This document shows, one piece after another, positions 1-9,700 of a stretch of 64,000 nt of DNA; the stretch's first letter is position 1, and every line of letters starts with the position of its first letter. This DNA comes from JBLWXV01 sp048267245 (GTDB lineage Bacteria > Bdellovibrionota > Bacteriovoracia > Bacteriovoracales > Bacteriovoracaceae): assembly GCA_048267245.1 (NCBI GenBank), contig JBLWXV010000001.1, forward strand, positions 2,341,111-2,405,110, read 5' to 3'. Under the pieces are notes generated by a model. The model ran no database searches and was not told where the DNA came from. It saw nothing but the letters and a program-made list of their open reading frames with translations. A program made the position numbers and the translations under genes.

Positions 1-1189
1 GAAACAGCTCCTACTCAAGTACGCCCTTGAAGAGAGTATAAAAGAGAGTGCTCAAGCGAGAATTGCAGAGTTTAAGAACACCTACTATTGGGCCCACGAC
101 ATGGGAATCTTTCTCACCTTAAAAGATGAGTTTGGTGCCGACTGGACTGACTGGCCTGCTATCTACAAAGACTTCTCGCTGGCGCAAGAATATGTCACTG
201 GTCAAAAGAGAGAATATTACAATGCTCTTCTGCTACTAGAGGTGATTGCTCATGAGCAATGGTTTGAAACCATGGCCTATGCCCACTCAAAAGGAATTGA
301 AATCATCGGTGATGTCCCCATATTCGTCTCACGCTATAGTTTTGATAGTTGGCGCTGGCCTTCACTGTTTAAAGTAGAAAAGAAGAGTGGAACTCCGCTA
401 GTCATCACAGGTGCTCCGCCCGACGATTTTAGTAGCGCCGGTCAACTATGGGGAACACTAAATTATCGTTGGCAAGAAGCAAAAGAAGAGGTCATCAATT
501 GGTGGTCCGAACGAATTAGCTATCTCTTAAAACAATTTGACATCCTTCGAATCGACCATTTCATTGGACTCTACCACGTCTGGGAATCTCATGGAGAGGC
601 AATCGATGCCTCCGAGGGACAATGGGTGCGCTCTGAGGGAGAAGCACTTCTTGAAAGACTCAAAACAGATCACCCTCATATGCCCTTTATTGCTGAAGAC
701 CTCGGTGCACTAAGTGCTGAAGTAACGGCCCTACGAGAAAAGTTTTCTCTGCCATCAATGAAAGTCTTTCAATTTTCAATTGGTGATAACCCTCACAATG
801 AACACTTGCCCCAAAACCAAAAACAAGAAAACCTGCTATATAGCGCCACTCACGACAATAATACGATGTGGGGATGGATTGAAGCTGAGCGCACTCACAA
901 CGAAAAGTTCTTAGGACAATTGTCCTCACTCCTTGGAATCAAGGATATTGATTCAATCTCTAAGGAGCAACTCAAAAGCACTCTTCTTCACACAATTTTA
1001 AATTCCAAAGCAAGAACTTGTGTCTTTCAACTACAAGATATTATGGGACTTGGAGAGAGTGCGAGGGTAAATGTTCCGGGTACGATCGAAGGCAATTGGA
1101 ATTGGAAAATGAAGAGTGAAGAATGGGATATTTTAGCTGCAAATGAGTTTAGCAAGCTTCTTCATTTAACAAATCGGACTAAGAAATGA
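1..1189 (+). CDS. malQ: 4-alpha-glucanotransferase (amylomaltase), 5' partial
   Basis: GH77 enzyme that transfers alpha-1,4-glucan segments between maltodextrins, releasing glucose in the cytoplasm. The reading frame is open from base 2, so the gene begins before the window; the ATG at 101 is internal (preceded in frame by residues ending YYWAHD). Family motifs seen are IGDVPIFV, the GAPPDDFSSAGQLWG loop, LRIDHF with the nucleophile Asp, FIAEDLG with the acid/base Glu, and THDNNTMWGW. The stop overlaps the malF start by 4 bases (ATGA), implying an operon and translational coupling. Function follows from motifs and from the maltodextrin transporter genes alongside. The first part of the protein cannot be assessed. 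Confidence 0.93.
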   Translation, partial: KQLLLKYALEESIKESAQARIAEFKNTYYWAHDMGIFLTLKDEFGADWTDWPAIYKDFSLAQEYVTGQKREYYNALLLLEVIAHEQWFETMAYAHSKGIEIIGDVPIFVSRYSFDSWRWPSLFKVEKKSGTPLVITGAPPDDFSSAGQLWGTLNYRWQEAKEEVINWWSERISYLLKQFDILRIDHFIGLYHVWESHGEAIDASEGQWVRSEGEALLERLKTDHPHMPFIAEDLGALSAEVTALREKFSLPSMKVFQFSIGDNPHNEHLPQNQKQENLLYSATHDNNTMWGWIEAERTHNEKFLGQLSSLLGIKDIDSISKEQLKSTLLHTILNSKARTCVFQLQDIMGLGESARVNVPGTIEGNWNWKMKSEEWDILAANEFSKLLHLTNRTKK

Positions 1190-2706
1190 GTACACTCTTA
1201 AGATATATTGTGGCCCTGCTCTTTAGCTCGATTATGGCCACCCTCATGGTAATCTCCTATGCAAATGAAGCTTATCTCTTAGTGTGTGTGGGACTCATTC
1301 TCTTAGTAATCACCCTCTATGTTTGGCTCTCAAAAAAGGCCCAGAGCTACCGTTTTCTCTACCCTGGAATGCTCTGTTTCTTCCTCTTTACAATCGCTCC
1401 AATTTTCTTCACGGTTCTCATTAGTTTCACAAATCTTGGTACTGGACACTTTTTTTCGCAAGATGAAGCGAGAGAAATTATCCTCTCAGAGCGAAACCTG
1501 GCCCCTGACGCAAAAGAACTCTCCTACAGTCTCTACCTTATTGATTCTGAATATCACTTGCTTACAGCTGATGCTAAGGCGGTCATATCAGTAAGTTCCT
1601 TAAATAGAGAACAGGTGGTGCCCCTCAAAGAGCAAGAGGCCAGTGACTTAACAAAGTACAAAGAACAAGAAAGTCTCTCCCTCGCGCAAGTCTTCACACT
1701 CCACGAAGCACTCAAAAAAATTAAATTTCAATATCAAGGGCGTGACCTCTTCTATCACCGAGTCGATAAACTTATAGAGAGTACTGATCGCTATAGTTAT
1801 GATGCCCAAAAAAATTTAATCAAAGACCTGCAAAGTGGTATTAGCTATATTGCCAATCAAGAGCGAGGTCTCTACCTAAATATTGAAGAAAACTCATCCC
1901 TACTTCCCGGTTTCTACACTTTTGTAGGCGCTAAGAATTATACCGATCTTTTTAGTAAGGATGATTTTAAGCAAACTTTTATGAAAGTTAGTGTCTGGAC
2001 CCTAATCTGGGCAGTGTCCAGTGTGATCCTTACATTTAGCCTTGGCATGTCACTGGCCATTTTTCTAAACGACAAAAATCTAGCGGGTAAGTCGATATAT
2101 CGAAACCTTCTTATTCTTCCCTATTCAATTCCCTTCTTTATTTCGGTACTGGTTTTTAAGGGAATGCTCAGTAAGGACTTTGGCATTATCAATAGCGCTC
2201 TTAGCACAATTGGAATTGGCCCAATCCCCTGGTTAGAAGATGCCCTCTGGGCCAAGGTGAGCTGCCTTCTAGTTAATCTCTGGCTGGGTTTCCCCTATAT
2301 GTTTCTACTCACAACAGGAATTCTGCAATCGATTCCACAAAGTGTTTACGAAGCAGCAAAGATTGATGGTGCGAGTAAGTGGCAGAGCTTCAAAAGTATT
2401 ACCTTTCCAATGATTCTGAGCTCAATCACTCCGCTACTCATTGGCTCCTTTGCCTTTAACCTTGGAAACTTTGTAGGGATCTACCTTCTCACGGGCGGAG
2501 GTCCAGCGATGATGGGCACGACGACACCAGCAGGAGAGACTGACATTCTCATCTCCTACACCTATAGACTTGCCTTTGAAGGAGCAACCGGACAAATGTT
2601 TGGTCTCGCCAGTAGTATTGCCCTTTTTATCTTTGTCATTATTACGATACTCACACTGATAAATTTCAAACTCTTTAATATGAATAAATCCGAAGGGGCC
2701 AACTAG
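1186..2706 (+). CDS. malF: Maltose/maltodextrin ABC transporter permease MalF
   Basis: Inner-membrane permease subunit of a maltodextrin importer, 506 residues against about 514 in E. coli. Three hydrophobic segments occur in the first 80 residues. A periplasmic loop of about 170 residues (roughly 85-260) follows, matching the large P2 loop of enterobacterial MalF that contacts the binding protein. A C-terminal bundle of membrane helices carries the EAA loop (SVYEAAKIDGASKWQSF) that docks on the ATPase. The start overlaps malQ by 4 bases, and malG begins two bases after the stop. The P2-like loop separates it from the shorter sugar permeases common in Gram-positives. Confidence 0.93.
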   Translation: MSTLLRYIVALLFSSIMATLMVISYANEAYLLVCVGLILLVITLYVWLSKKAQSYRFLYPGMLCFFLFTIAPIFFTVLISFTNLGTGHFFSQDEAREIILSERNLAPDAKELSYSLYLIDSEYHLLTADAKAVISVSSLNREQVVPLKEQEASDLTKYKEQESLSLAQVFTLHEALKKIKFQYQGRDLFYHRVDKLIESTDRYSYDAQKNLIKDLQSGISYIANQERGLYLNIEENSSLLPGFYTFVGAKNYTDLFSKDDFKQTFMKVSVWTLIWAVSSVILTFSLGMSLAIFLNDKNLAGKSIYRNLLILPYSIPFFISVLVFKGMLSKDFGIINSALSTIGIGPIPWLEDALWAKVSCLLVNLWLGFPYMFLLTTGILQSIPQSVYEAAKIDGASKWQSFKSITFPMILSSITPLLIGSFAFNLGNFVGIYLLTGGGPAMMGTTTPAGETDILISYTYRLAFEGATGQMFGLASSIALFIFVIITILTLINFKLFNMNKSEGAN

Positions 2707-2707
2707 C

Positions 2708-3610
2708 ATGAAAGCACAACAATATGCGGCCCATCTAAGAATGAAACGACTGGCCAAGCACCTGGGCCTGGTTGCTTTTCTTCTAATAGTCCTGTTTCCA
2801 ATTTTCTACATTATCTCGATTTCTCTTAATCCTTCAGGCGCGCTAGAGACAAGCCTCATACCACGAGGACTCACTCTAAATAATTGGCGCTATATTCTCG
2901 GTATTGCCTATACTGACCCTAAGACTGGAAAGGAAGTCATCTCTAGTTTTCCAATATTGGGATGGCTCCTTAATAGTATAAAAATTGCAGGCATCACAAG
3001 CCTACTCATGCTCTTTCTCTCAACAACGAGTGCCTACGCCTTAAGTCGCTTTAATTTTAAGGGAAAGAATTTCTCGCTTCTATCCCTGATGGTCATACAG
3101 ATGTTTCCAAACATTATGTCGATGGTTGCTTTCTACTTAATGCTCGATACTCTTGGTAAATACTTTCCCTGGCTGGGAACGGATACTCACGGCGGCCTTA
3201 TCCTGGTCTATCTTGGAGGGACACCGTTTAATATTTGGCTAATTAAGGGCTATTTTGATTCTCTTCCAAAATCGATTGAAGAGTCGGCAATTCTCGATGG
3301 CTGCAATCACTTTCAAGCATTTTATAAAATCATACTCCCCCTCTCTAGTCCCATCCTAGCGGTGGTGGGTCTACTCACCTTTATCAATACATTTTCAGAT
3401 TTTATTCTACCCTCAATACTACTTAAAACTCAGGATCAGCTGACTTTTGCAGTGGGGATTCAAATCTTTATTACCGAGGCTTTTTCAGGAAGATGGGGAC
3501 AATTTGCGAGTGCGTGTATACTAGGCGCCGTGCCGATTTCGGCCCTCTTCTACAGCATTCATCAATATATAGTGGCCGGTCTTGCTAGTGGTGGCTCTAA
3601 GGGTGGCTAG
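2708..3610 (+). CDS. malG: Maltose/maltodextrin ABC transporter permease MalG
   Basis: Second permease subunit, 300 residues (family about 296). The cytoplasmic N-terminus leads into a first membrane helix near residues 15-37, a periplasmic stretch with the usual NPSG-like region, then five further helices. The EAA motif SIEESAILDGCNHFQAF sits before the last helices and pairs with the MalK helical domain. The start lies two bases after malF. The gene converges on malK, with stop codons only four bases apart and no terminator hairpin seen between them. Assignment rests on family motifs and operon order malQ-malF-malG. Confidence 0.93.
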   Translation: MKAQQYAAHLRMKRLAKHLGLVAFLLIVLFPIFYIISISLNPSGALETSLIPRGLTLNNWRYILGIAYTDPKTGKEVISSFPILGWLLNSIKIAGITSLLMLFLSTTSAYALSRFNFKGKNFSLLSLMVIQMFPNIMSMVAFYLMLDTLGKYFPWLGTDTHGGLILVYLGGTPFNIWLIKGYFDSLPKSIEESAILDGCNHFQAFYKIILPLSSPILAVVGLLTFINTFSDFILPSILLKTQDQLTFAVGIQIFITEAFSGRWGQFASACILGAVPISALFYSIHQYIVAGLASGGSKGG

Positions 3611-3614
3611 GCCT

Positions 3615-4715
3615 TTAAGACCAAATCAGATTGCGCTTTGTCTTGGCATCAAAGAGATGGGCGTGATTGAGGTTGAGAGTTAAATTCTTAGCGCTCCCAA
3701 TGGCCGGAATATCGCGCCCCATAACCTCACCCACGAGACTCACGCCTTCTGCTTCAAAGGTAATGTAGGCATTTTTACCAAGCAATTCAACAAACTCAAC
3801 CTGTGCCTTCATCTGCCAATTTGGAAAATGATCGTCAACAGAGATATAGAGATCACTTGGGCGAAGTCCAAGAGTAACTTCTTGATCAGCAATGAGATTT
3901 GGAAACTTTCCCTCTGGAAGATCGAAGCGCATTTTTGATTGCTCACATTCAAACTGAAAGCGACCTGAACTGGTGACGATCTTGCCACTTAAAAAATTCA
4001 TTTGCGGCGAACCAATAAAAGAGGCAACAAATTGAGTTTTAGGACAATCAAATACCTCAAGTGGTGAACCCACCTGTTCAATTTGGCCTCCATTCATCAC
4101 CACAATTCGATCGGCGAGAGTCATCGCCTCAAGCTGGTCGTGGGTGACATAGATAATGGAGCCGCCGGCCTCACGGTGAAACTTCTTCATTTCAAGGCGC
4201 ATTTTCGCGCGCAATTTTGCATCTAAGTTTGAAAGTGGCTCATCAAAGAGATAGACGCCCGTCTGTTTAACAAACGCTCGCCCCATCGCCACGCGCTGGC
4301 GCTGACCACCTGAGAGGGCGGCCGGCTTGCGCTCTAGTACTGGCGTAAGACCTAAGATAGTGGCGGCCTTGCCAACACGAGCATTAATTTCATCTTCAGA
4401 GAATTTCTTTAGACGCAAACCAAAGGCAATATTTTCAAAGACGCTCATATGTGGATAAAGGGCATAATCTTGAAAGACCATCGCCACACCACGCTCACTA
4501 GCAGAGACAAAGGTGCAGTCGCGTTCATTGATAATTAGTGATCCCGCAGATATTTCTTCAAGCCCAGCAATCATGCGAAGAGTGGTGGATTTCCCGCAGC
4601 CACTTGGGCCCACAAGGACAACAAACTCGCTCTCTCCCACTTCAAGATCTATTCCCTTCACAATAAGGTTTTCACCATAGGACTTTTCAATCTTCTTTAG
4701 AGAGACGCTCGCCAT
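3615..4715 (-). CDS. malK: Maltodextrin ABC transporter ATP-binding protein MalK
   Basis: ATPase that energises MalFG. Motifs in order are Walker A GPSGCGKST, Q-loop VFQDYALYPHM, signature LSGGQRQRV, Walker B LFDEP, D-loop SNLD and switch HD in YVTHDQLEAM, followed by a C-terminal TOBE/OB regulatory domain (MalK/UgpC type). The start is placed at the ATG at 4715 because AGGAG lies five bases upstream; an in-frame TTG at 4733 would overlap lamB and lacks such a site. It follows lamB by 8 bases, so the two form a lamB-malK operon convergent with malQFG. In E. coli the orders differ (malEFG divergent from malK-lamB). Confidence 0.93.
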   Translation of the reverse strand: MASVSLKKIEKSYGENLIVKGIDLEVGESEFVVLVGPSGCGKSTTLRMIAGLEEISAGSLIINERDCTFVSASERGVAMVFQDYALYPHMSVFENIAFGLRLKKFSEDEINARVGKAATILGLTPVLERKPAALSGGQRQRVAMGRAFVKQTGVYLFDEPLSNLDAKLRAKMRLEMKKFHREAGGSIIYVTHDQLEAMTLADRIVVMNGGQIEQVGSPLEVFDCPKTQFVASFIGSPQMNFLSGKIVTSSGRFQFECEQSKMRFDLPEGKFPNLIADQEVTLGLRPSDLYISVDDHFPNWQMKAQVEFVELLGKNAYITFEAEGVSLVGEVMGRDIPAIGSAKNLTLNLNHAHLFDAKTKRNLIWS

Positions 4716-4723
4716 ACTTACTC

Positions 4724-5998
4724 CTAGAACCAAAGCTCCATCTGAACGCCCATGGCCGTACCAGATGTTTCGCTACGATAAACATTGCCTCCAATTAGAC
4801 CACGGTTACTGCGACTCCAAAAGGACTTTGAGTAAAAAGCGCGCAGCACAGGTCGACTCCAGATATTCTTATCAAGTACCACTTGTGGGGCAATTGTCAC
4901 TCTTGTTAAGCGACGCGCTGGCGCCCCCTGAGGATCAACCACTGAGGTTCCAAGTTGAGAGGCAATTTGAAAGTTTTCATCAATGAAGTAGACTGGATGA
5001 ACTCCCACGTTCCACCAAATTTCCTTATTATTTTGTAGCGCCCCATTGTCTCTAAGTTCGTAGGTGGCCCCAAAGTGAAAGGCCCAGTCAGGATTTAAGT
5101 TATAGGTTAAATGCTCAACAATGCGCAGACGAGAGGAGTCCTCTTGTGCCTTGGCACTTGCTGATCCCTTCACCACAGTCAAGTCGCCATAAAGATTGAA
5201 CTCATCGAGTAGGCCCTGCCCCCAAATTACGGCAAATTGATTAAATCCAGCAGCAAATCCCTTGTGAAAGAGAGCTCCCACTACTTGCCCAGTGGCATCG
5301 TCGTATTCAGTTAGGTTGGTAGTATTCTTGCCTGCAGAGCTAAAGGCGTGGCCGAGCCAGACATTTAATTTAAGGCCAGCAAAGAGATCCATATCCTTAG
5401 CTCTGGCATCCAAGAGTGTTAACGCCAAGCGGCCACTATCGCTCTCTGTATCCTTAGTTTCGCGAAGGACGGCGAGATTGAGCTTACCAGAGCGTATAAA
5501 AGGAATTTGTCCGATACCCGCTCCATTGCCACTGGTGTCAGCAAAGTAATAGAAGTCATTCATATAGACGTCTTGTTCGCGGTAGAAGCGCTTGCCGGCC
5601 CAAAAGCTAATTTTATGGCGAGTGAGATTGCCAATCTCAGCGTAGCTTTCACGAATAGCGATGGGATTGCTTCCATTAGCGCCCTCCCAATTCGTGTGAC
5701 CAGAAGGAGCATAGGCGAGCCTAATTTGCCCCATGCCATAGACCCCACCATCTTTAGTTGGCCTTCTCACAAAAGTTGCCAGGGCCAGCTCTCCATAGGT
5801 CGAGCACTCATTTCCTAGGCGAAATTCGTTACCTGGCGTCCCTTGCTGAGAGAAACACTCCTGATCCCCACCCCGACCATTAGAGCCTATGCCAGAGCGT
5901 AGATATGTTCCAAAATCTACGTACTGGCCCTCAATCCACGCAAAAGCACAAAAGGGTACGAGTGACAAAAACAGCGTCAATAACTTGAGAATTTTCAT
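4724..5998 (-). CDS. lamB: LamB-type maltoporin
   Basis: Outer-membrane channel for maltodextrins, 424 residues with signal peptide MKILKLLTLFLSLVPFCAFA. The mature start (VDFGTYLRSGIGSNGRGG, then a conserved Cys-containing RLGNECSTYGEL block) and WAGKRFYREQDVYMNDFYY match enterobacterial LamB closely. The protein ends in an aromatic residue (ELWF), as expected for BAM-inserted barrels. The gene precedes malK by 8 bases. Immediately upstream (5999-6090) is the likely promoter region, but no convincing -10/-35 pair was identified. Length agrees with LamB (about 421 mature residues plus signal), so it is probably functional. Confidence 0.92.
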   Translation of the reverse strand: MKILKLLTLFLSLVPFCAFAWIEGQYVDFGTYLRSGIGSNGRGGDQECFSQQGTPGNEFRLGNECSTYGELALATFVRRPTKDGGVYGMGQIRLAYAPSGHTNWEGANGSNPIAIRESYAEIGNLTRHKISFWAGKRFYREQDVYMNDFYYFADTSGNGAGIGQIPFIRSGKLNLAVLRETKDTESDSGRLALTLLDARAKDMDLFAGLKLNVWLGHAFSSAGKNTTNLTEYDDATGQVVGALFHKGFAAGFNQFAVIWGQGLLDEFNLYGDLTVVKGSASAKAQEDSSRLRIVEHLTYNLNPDWAFHFGATYELRDNGALQNNKEIWWNVGVHPVYFIDENFQIASQLGTSVVDPQGAPARRLTRVTIAPQVVLDKNIWSRPVLRAFYSKSFWSRSNRGLIGGNVYRSETSGTAMGVQMELWF

Positions 5999-6090
5999 AG
6001 AGATCTGTTATCTCAATGGGCGCTGCACGTCTACATGAAATATACAGAATAGAGTAGTCAAATTTGTGAAATTACACGGCGTAATCGGCC

Positions 6091-6732
6091 CTAGGCCTTA
6101 ATAATTTTATCCTTATCGGCGTAGTTCTCGTACTCTACTTTTTCGCGTTCAGAGACCTCTCTAATCTTTAAGACCATGTCCCGTATTCTCATGAGCGACT
6201 CTTCTAGCCGATCGAGGTTCTCTTCAGCGTTTTTTCCTCGCTTGATACTATGGAGACATCCAAGTGAGATCTGAAGTGGATTATTAATTTCGTGATTATA
6301 GGTAACCACCATGGCGTTAATGGCCTCTAGCTCTTTCTTACCTAAGAGTTGCTGGACAAGTTCAACCTGTGCAAGCTGAACCTTAATTCGGCAGGTGGCC
6401 ACTTCAATATTAACAGGCTTGGCAATATAATCGTTGGCCCCGGCCTCTAGGGCATCAACAACTTGCAATGGCTCATCACGACTGGTCATGATGATGACCG
6501 GCATCTCGTTGGTATTAAAACGTTTGCGAATACTAGCGAGAATTTCAAGCCCCGAGATTCCTGGCATCATTAGATCAAGAATCACCAGACAGGGATTAAC
6601 CTCTTTGAACGTTTCCTCAAAGCGAAGTGGGTCATTAAGAACGACAATATCGAGTCCCTTCTTCTTGATCTTTTCAGATACAACAAAAGAATTGACCTCG
6701 TCGTCATCAACGAGAAGAATTTTTTCACTCAT
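6091..6732 (-). CDS. Response regulator with C-terminal orphan HisKA-like (DHp) segment
   Basis: 213 residues. Residues 1-120 form a receiver domain with acidic triad VDDDE, phospho-acceptor Asp53 (ILDLMMPG), MTS at about 82-84 and Lys105 (IAKP). Residues about 128-205 form a helical segment with an H-box-like YNHEINNPLQ (His147), as in the dimerisation domain of 'NHEINNPL' histidine kinases. The gene ends before any ATP-binding domain, so it cannot autophosphorylate. It overlaps the upstream hybrid kinase gene by 4 bases (ATGA) and is very probably co-translated with it. Inference: it is a phosphorelay intermediate or a regulator of that kinase. Confidence 0.85.
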   Translation of the reverse strand: MSEKILLVDDDEVNSFVVSEKIKKKGLDIVVLNDPLRFEETFKEVNPCLVILDLMMPGISGLEILASIRKRFNTNEMPVIIMTSRDEPLQVVDALEAGANDYIAKPVNIEVATCRIKVQLAQVELVQQLLGKKELEAINAMVVTYNHEINNPLQISLGCLHSIKRGKNAEENLDRLEESLMRIRDMVLKIREVSEREKVEYENYADKDKIIKA

Positions 6733-9700
6733 GCAGCTTTTACCTTCGTTAGGAAATCCTCTAATTGATCGCGAACAATTATCGATTCAGATTTTAATTC
6801 TTTAAATAAAGCGGATGCTTCATCCATTTTATGAGAACGTGAGAGACTCTCTAAGCTAGAAGCAAACTCATACAAGGACTTAGCACTAAAATTGGAAACG
6901 GCGCCTTTGAGAGTATGGGCCTGAAGTATTGCTGATTCCACATCTCCGCTTAGAATTGACTCTCCAAGTGAGGCCACCAGCTTATCTAGATTGCGCAAGA
7001 GAATTTCAATGGATCGTTGCAAAAGGGCGCTATCATTATCAAATGATTGAATTAAGGAATCAAAATCAACGCCACTTCTATCCACGTAATCTTCAGATCG
7101 AGAGTTTTGAGACAAGTGAAACTTAGATTCAAATTCAAAATTAAAAACCCTACTTATTGCAGCAACCAACGCCTGTAATTCAATTGGTTTAGAGAGAAAA
7201 TCATCCATACCAGCAGCATGACAGCGCTCAACATCTTCTTTCATAGCACTGGCAGTCAGTGCAACAATCTTAGGTCGCATTTTCTCATAACTACTACAGA
7301 TGAGTTTAGTTGCTTCAAAACCGTCGAGAATAGGCATGTGACAATCCATCAAGATTAAATCAAAGCGCTTGGCCTCAACTCTCTCAAGGGCATCGGCCCC
7401 GTTAACTGCAAAGTTAGGCGTGTAACCAAGGCGCGCCAAAAGTCCGCCAGCAACCTCGCGGTTGATCTCATTGTCGTCAACCACGAGAATTTCAAGTGGT
7501 AGCATAGAAGACATTTTCCGCGACACTTCAAGGGTATGGGCAATTGAGCTCTCAATTGTCTTGAGCTGGCTAGATTCAACACAAATATTAAAAATAAAGG
7601 TTGAACCAATATTCGGATAACTCTCAACCGATATCTCCCCACCCATTCTTTCAATGAGCCCTTTACATATACTCAGCCCTAATCCAGTACCACCATATTT
7701 TCTAGTGGTAGAGGCATCGACCTGAGAAAATTCCTGAAAGAGATTTTTTTGTGCCTCTTTAGGTATCCCAATTCCAGTGTCTTGAATTTCAAATTGAATA
7801 TTTATCATACCGGGTTGAATATCACCGAGCAATCGGGCGCGTACATCAACCGAACCCCTTGAGGTAAATTTAATTGCATTGCCAATGAGATTATTAAGAA
7901 TTTGTCTTAAACGTGTCTCATCGCCTTTGACGATATTAGGCACATTAGAATCAATTGAAAAGCTGATAGTTATCTGCTTTTGTTGAGCAGTTGAAGCAAA
8001 TAGGTGTTCTAGATCATGTAATAAAACCTTGAGATCAAAGTCTATATTCTCAAGTACAACTTTTTTAGCCTCTAACTTTGAATAATCGAGAATATCGTTA
8101 ATAAGGTTTAAAAGAGTTCGGCCACTATTTCTAATTGTTTCCAAGTATTGCTTAGTCTTTCTATTTCTCACCTCACCTATGAGTAACTCGGTCATCCCAA
8201 TAATTCCATTCATTGGAGTTCTGATTTCGTGAGACATATTAGCTAAGAATTCAGATTTAATCTCCTGCGCGCGAATCGCTTCTTCTCTCGTTGAGATAAG
8301 ATTAATTTCGTTAATATGCATTTGAATAAGTTTTGAAATTATGTCTGCGCAGGAGGAGATAAAATTAATTTCTCCGTCACTGTAATGGGAGCCTTTAGGA
8401 AGTTTTAAAACGATTACCCCGATACGATTTTGATCGGCGTTAAGTGGAACAATATAATAACCCTTCTCCTCATGATCATGATAATCATATTCCCAAATAT
8501 TTAGGGCAACCTCACCGTGACTGGCAATAATATCTCCATCCACACTGTGATAGACAATCGCCCCCTCTTCTACTCCTCTAAGCCATGGGAGTCGTAAGAT
8601 AATGGATAGAGCGCGTTCTATTTTATACTTAATATCTAAACTTGTACTGGGAGGAATAGAGAGTAGTTGATTTGTTATCTCTTGCTCGTTCATAGTAATT
8701 TCTGAAACTTCTTGAATACGTCTCAGACGTTGAATGTTATTGGCAAAGCTTCCAAGAAAGAGGGAGAAGAATATTCCAATACCCACAATTAGCTCAGAGA
8801 GTTTAGAGGTTATATTCTCGGCATAGCGTGCAGTAGGGGCCAGATCAATTCTCCAATTGGGAGCATGGGCACTCAAAGGCAGAGAGTTAATCATTCCAGT
8901 CAACTGAGACTTGGTAGCATATATATTTTTTTGTCCATCAAAAATTTGATAGTCAAAGAAATCATCATGTAAATCATCGTCGACATCCTTAAAGAATCGA
9001 TCGGCACTCACAAGAGCGACTATCGTGCCCTTAAATGCCCCCCTATCATAGACGGGTACTAGATAGAAGAACTTATAGCGATGCTCAAAGTTGAGAAAGC
9101 TATCGGTTAATGTTAGGCCTTGAGTACTTTTAGCTTTTTCAAGTTCTTCATCAAAGCGGTGATTGCGAATGAGGATTTCAAATTCTTTATAGCGCTCCCC
9201 TTCACGTGGATAAGCGCTCAAAATCTTCTTATCTTGACCGAGAAAAGCAATCTGATCATAGTGAGGAAAGTCTTGGTAGTAAACTTCTCCAGATTCATCC
9301 CAACTCTGACTTCCGACCTCTTTATTGTCATTAATATAAATGGCAAATCGTCTAAAGGCCTTAATATCGTCTGTGATTTTTTGATCGATATGACTTCTAA
9401 AAAGCTCTGTGTCTGACCTCATTACTGTCTTTAAAGCTTCTTGTTCATTTTGCTTTAGAGATTGGGCAGTGAGTGTAAAAATGATAAGTGATGTAAGGCT
9501 TATTGGAATAGATATCCAGAGCCTGCCTCCGTAGCGCTTGATACGCTGATAAATATAGAGATTGCAACCGAGTGCAAGCATGATGAAACAAATTGAAGTA
9601 TGAATGGCCATTCGAGTATACTTCTGCCACTCAAATCCATGTTCAACATTTAGTAGATAACCAAGTAGAGAAATAACTCCCATCGAAAGAACAACTGAGG

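Noticed and set aside
6434..6805. 123-codon plus-strand frame opposite the receiver protein gene
   Set aside because: Antisense to the conserved receiver motifs; composition is that of a complementary-strand shadow.
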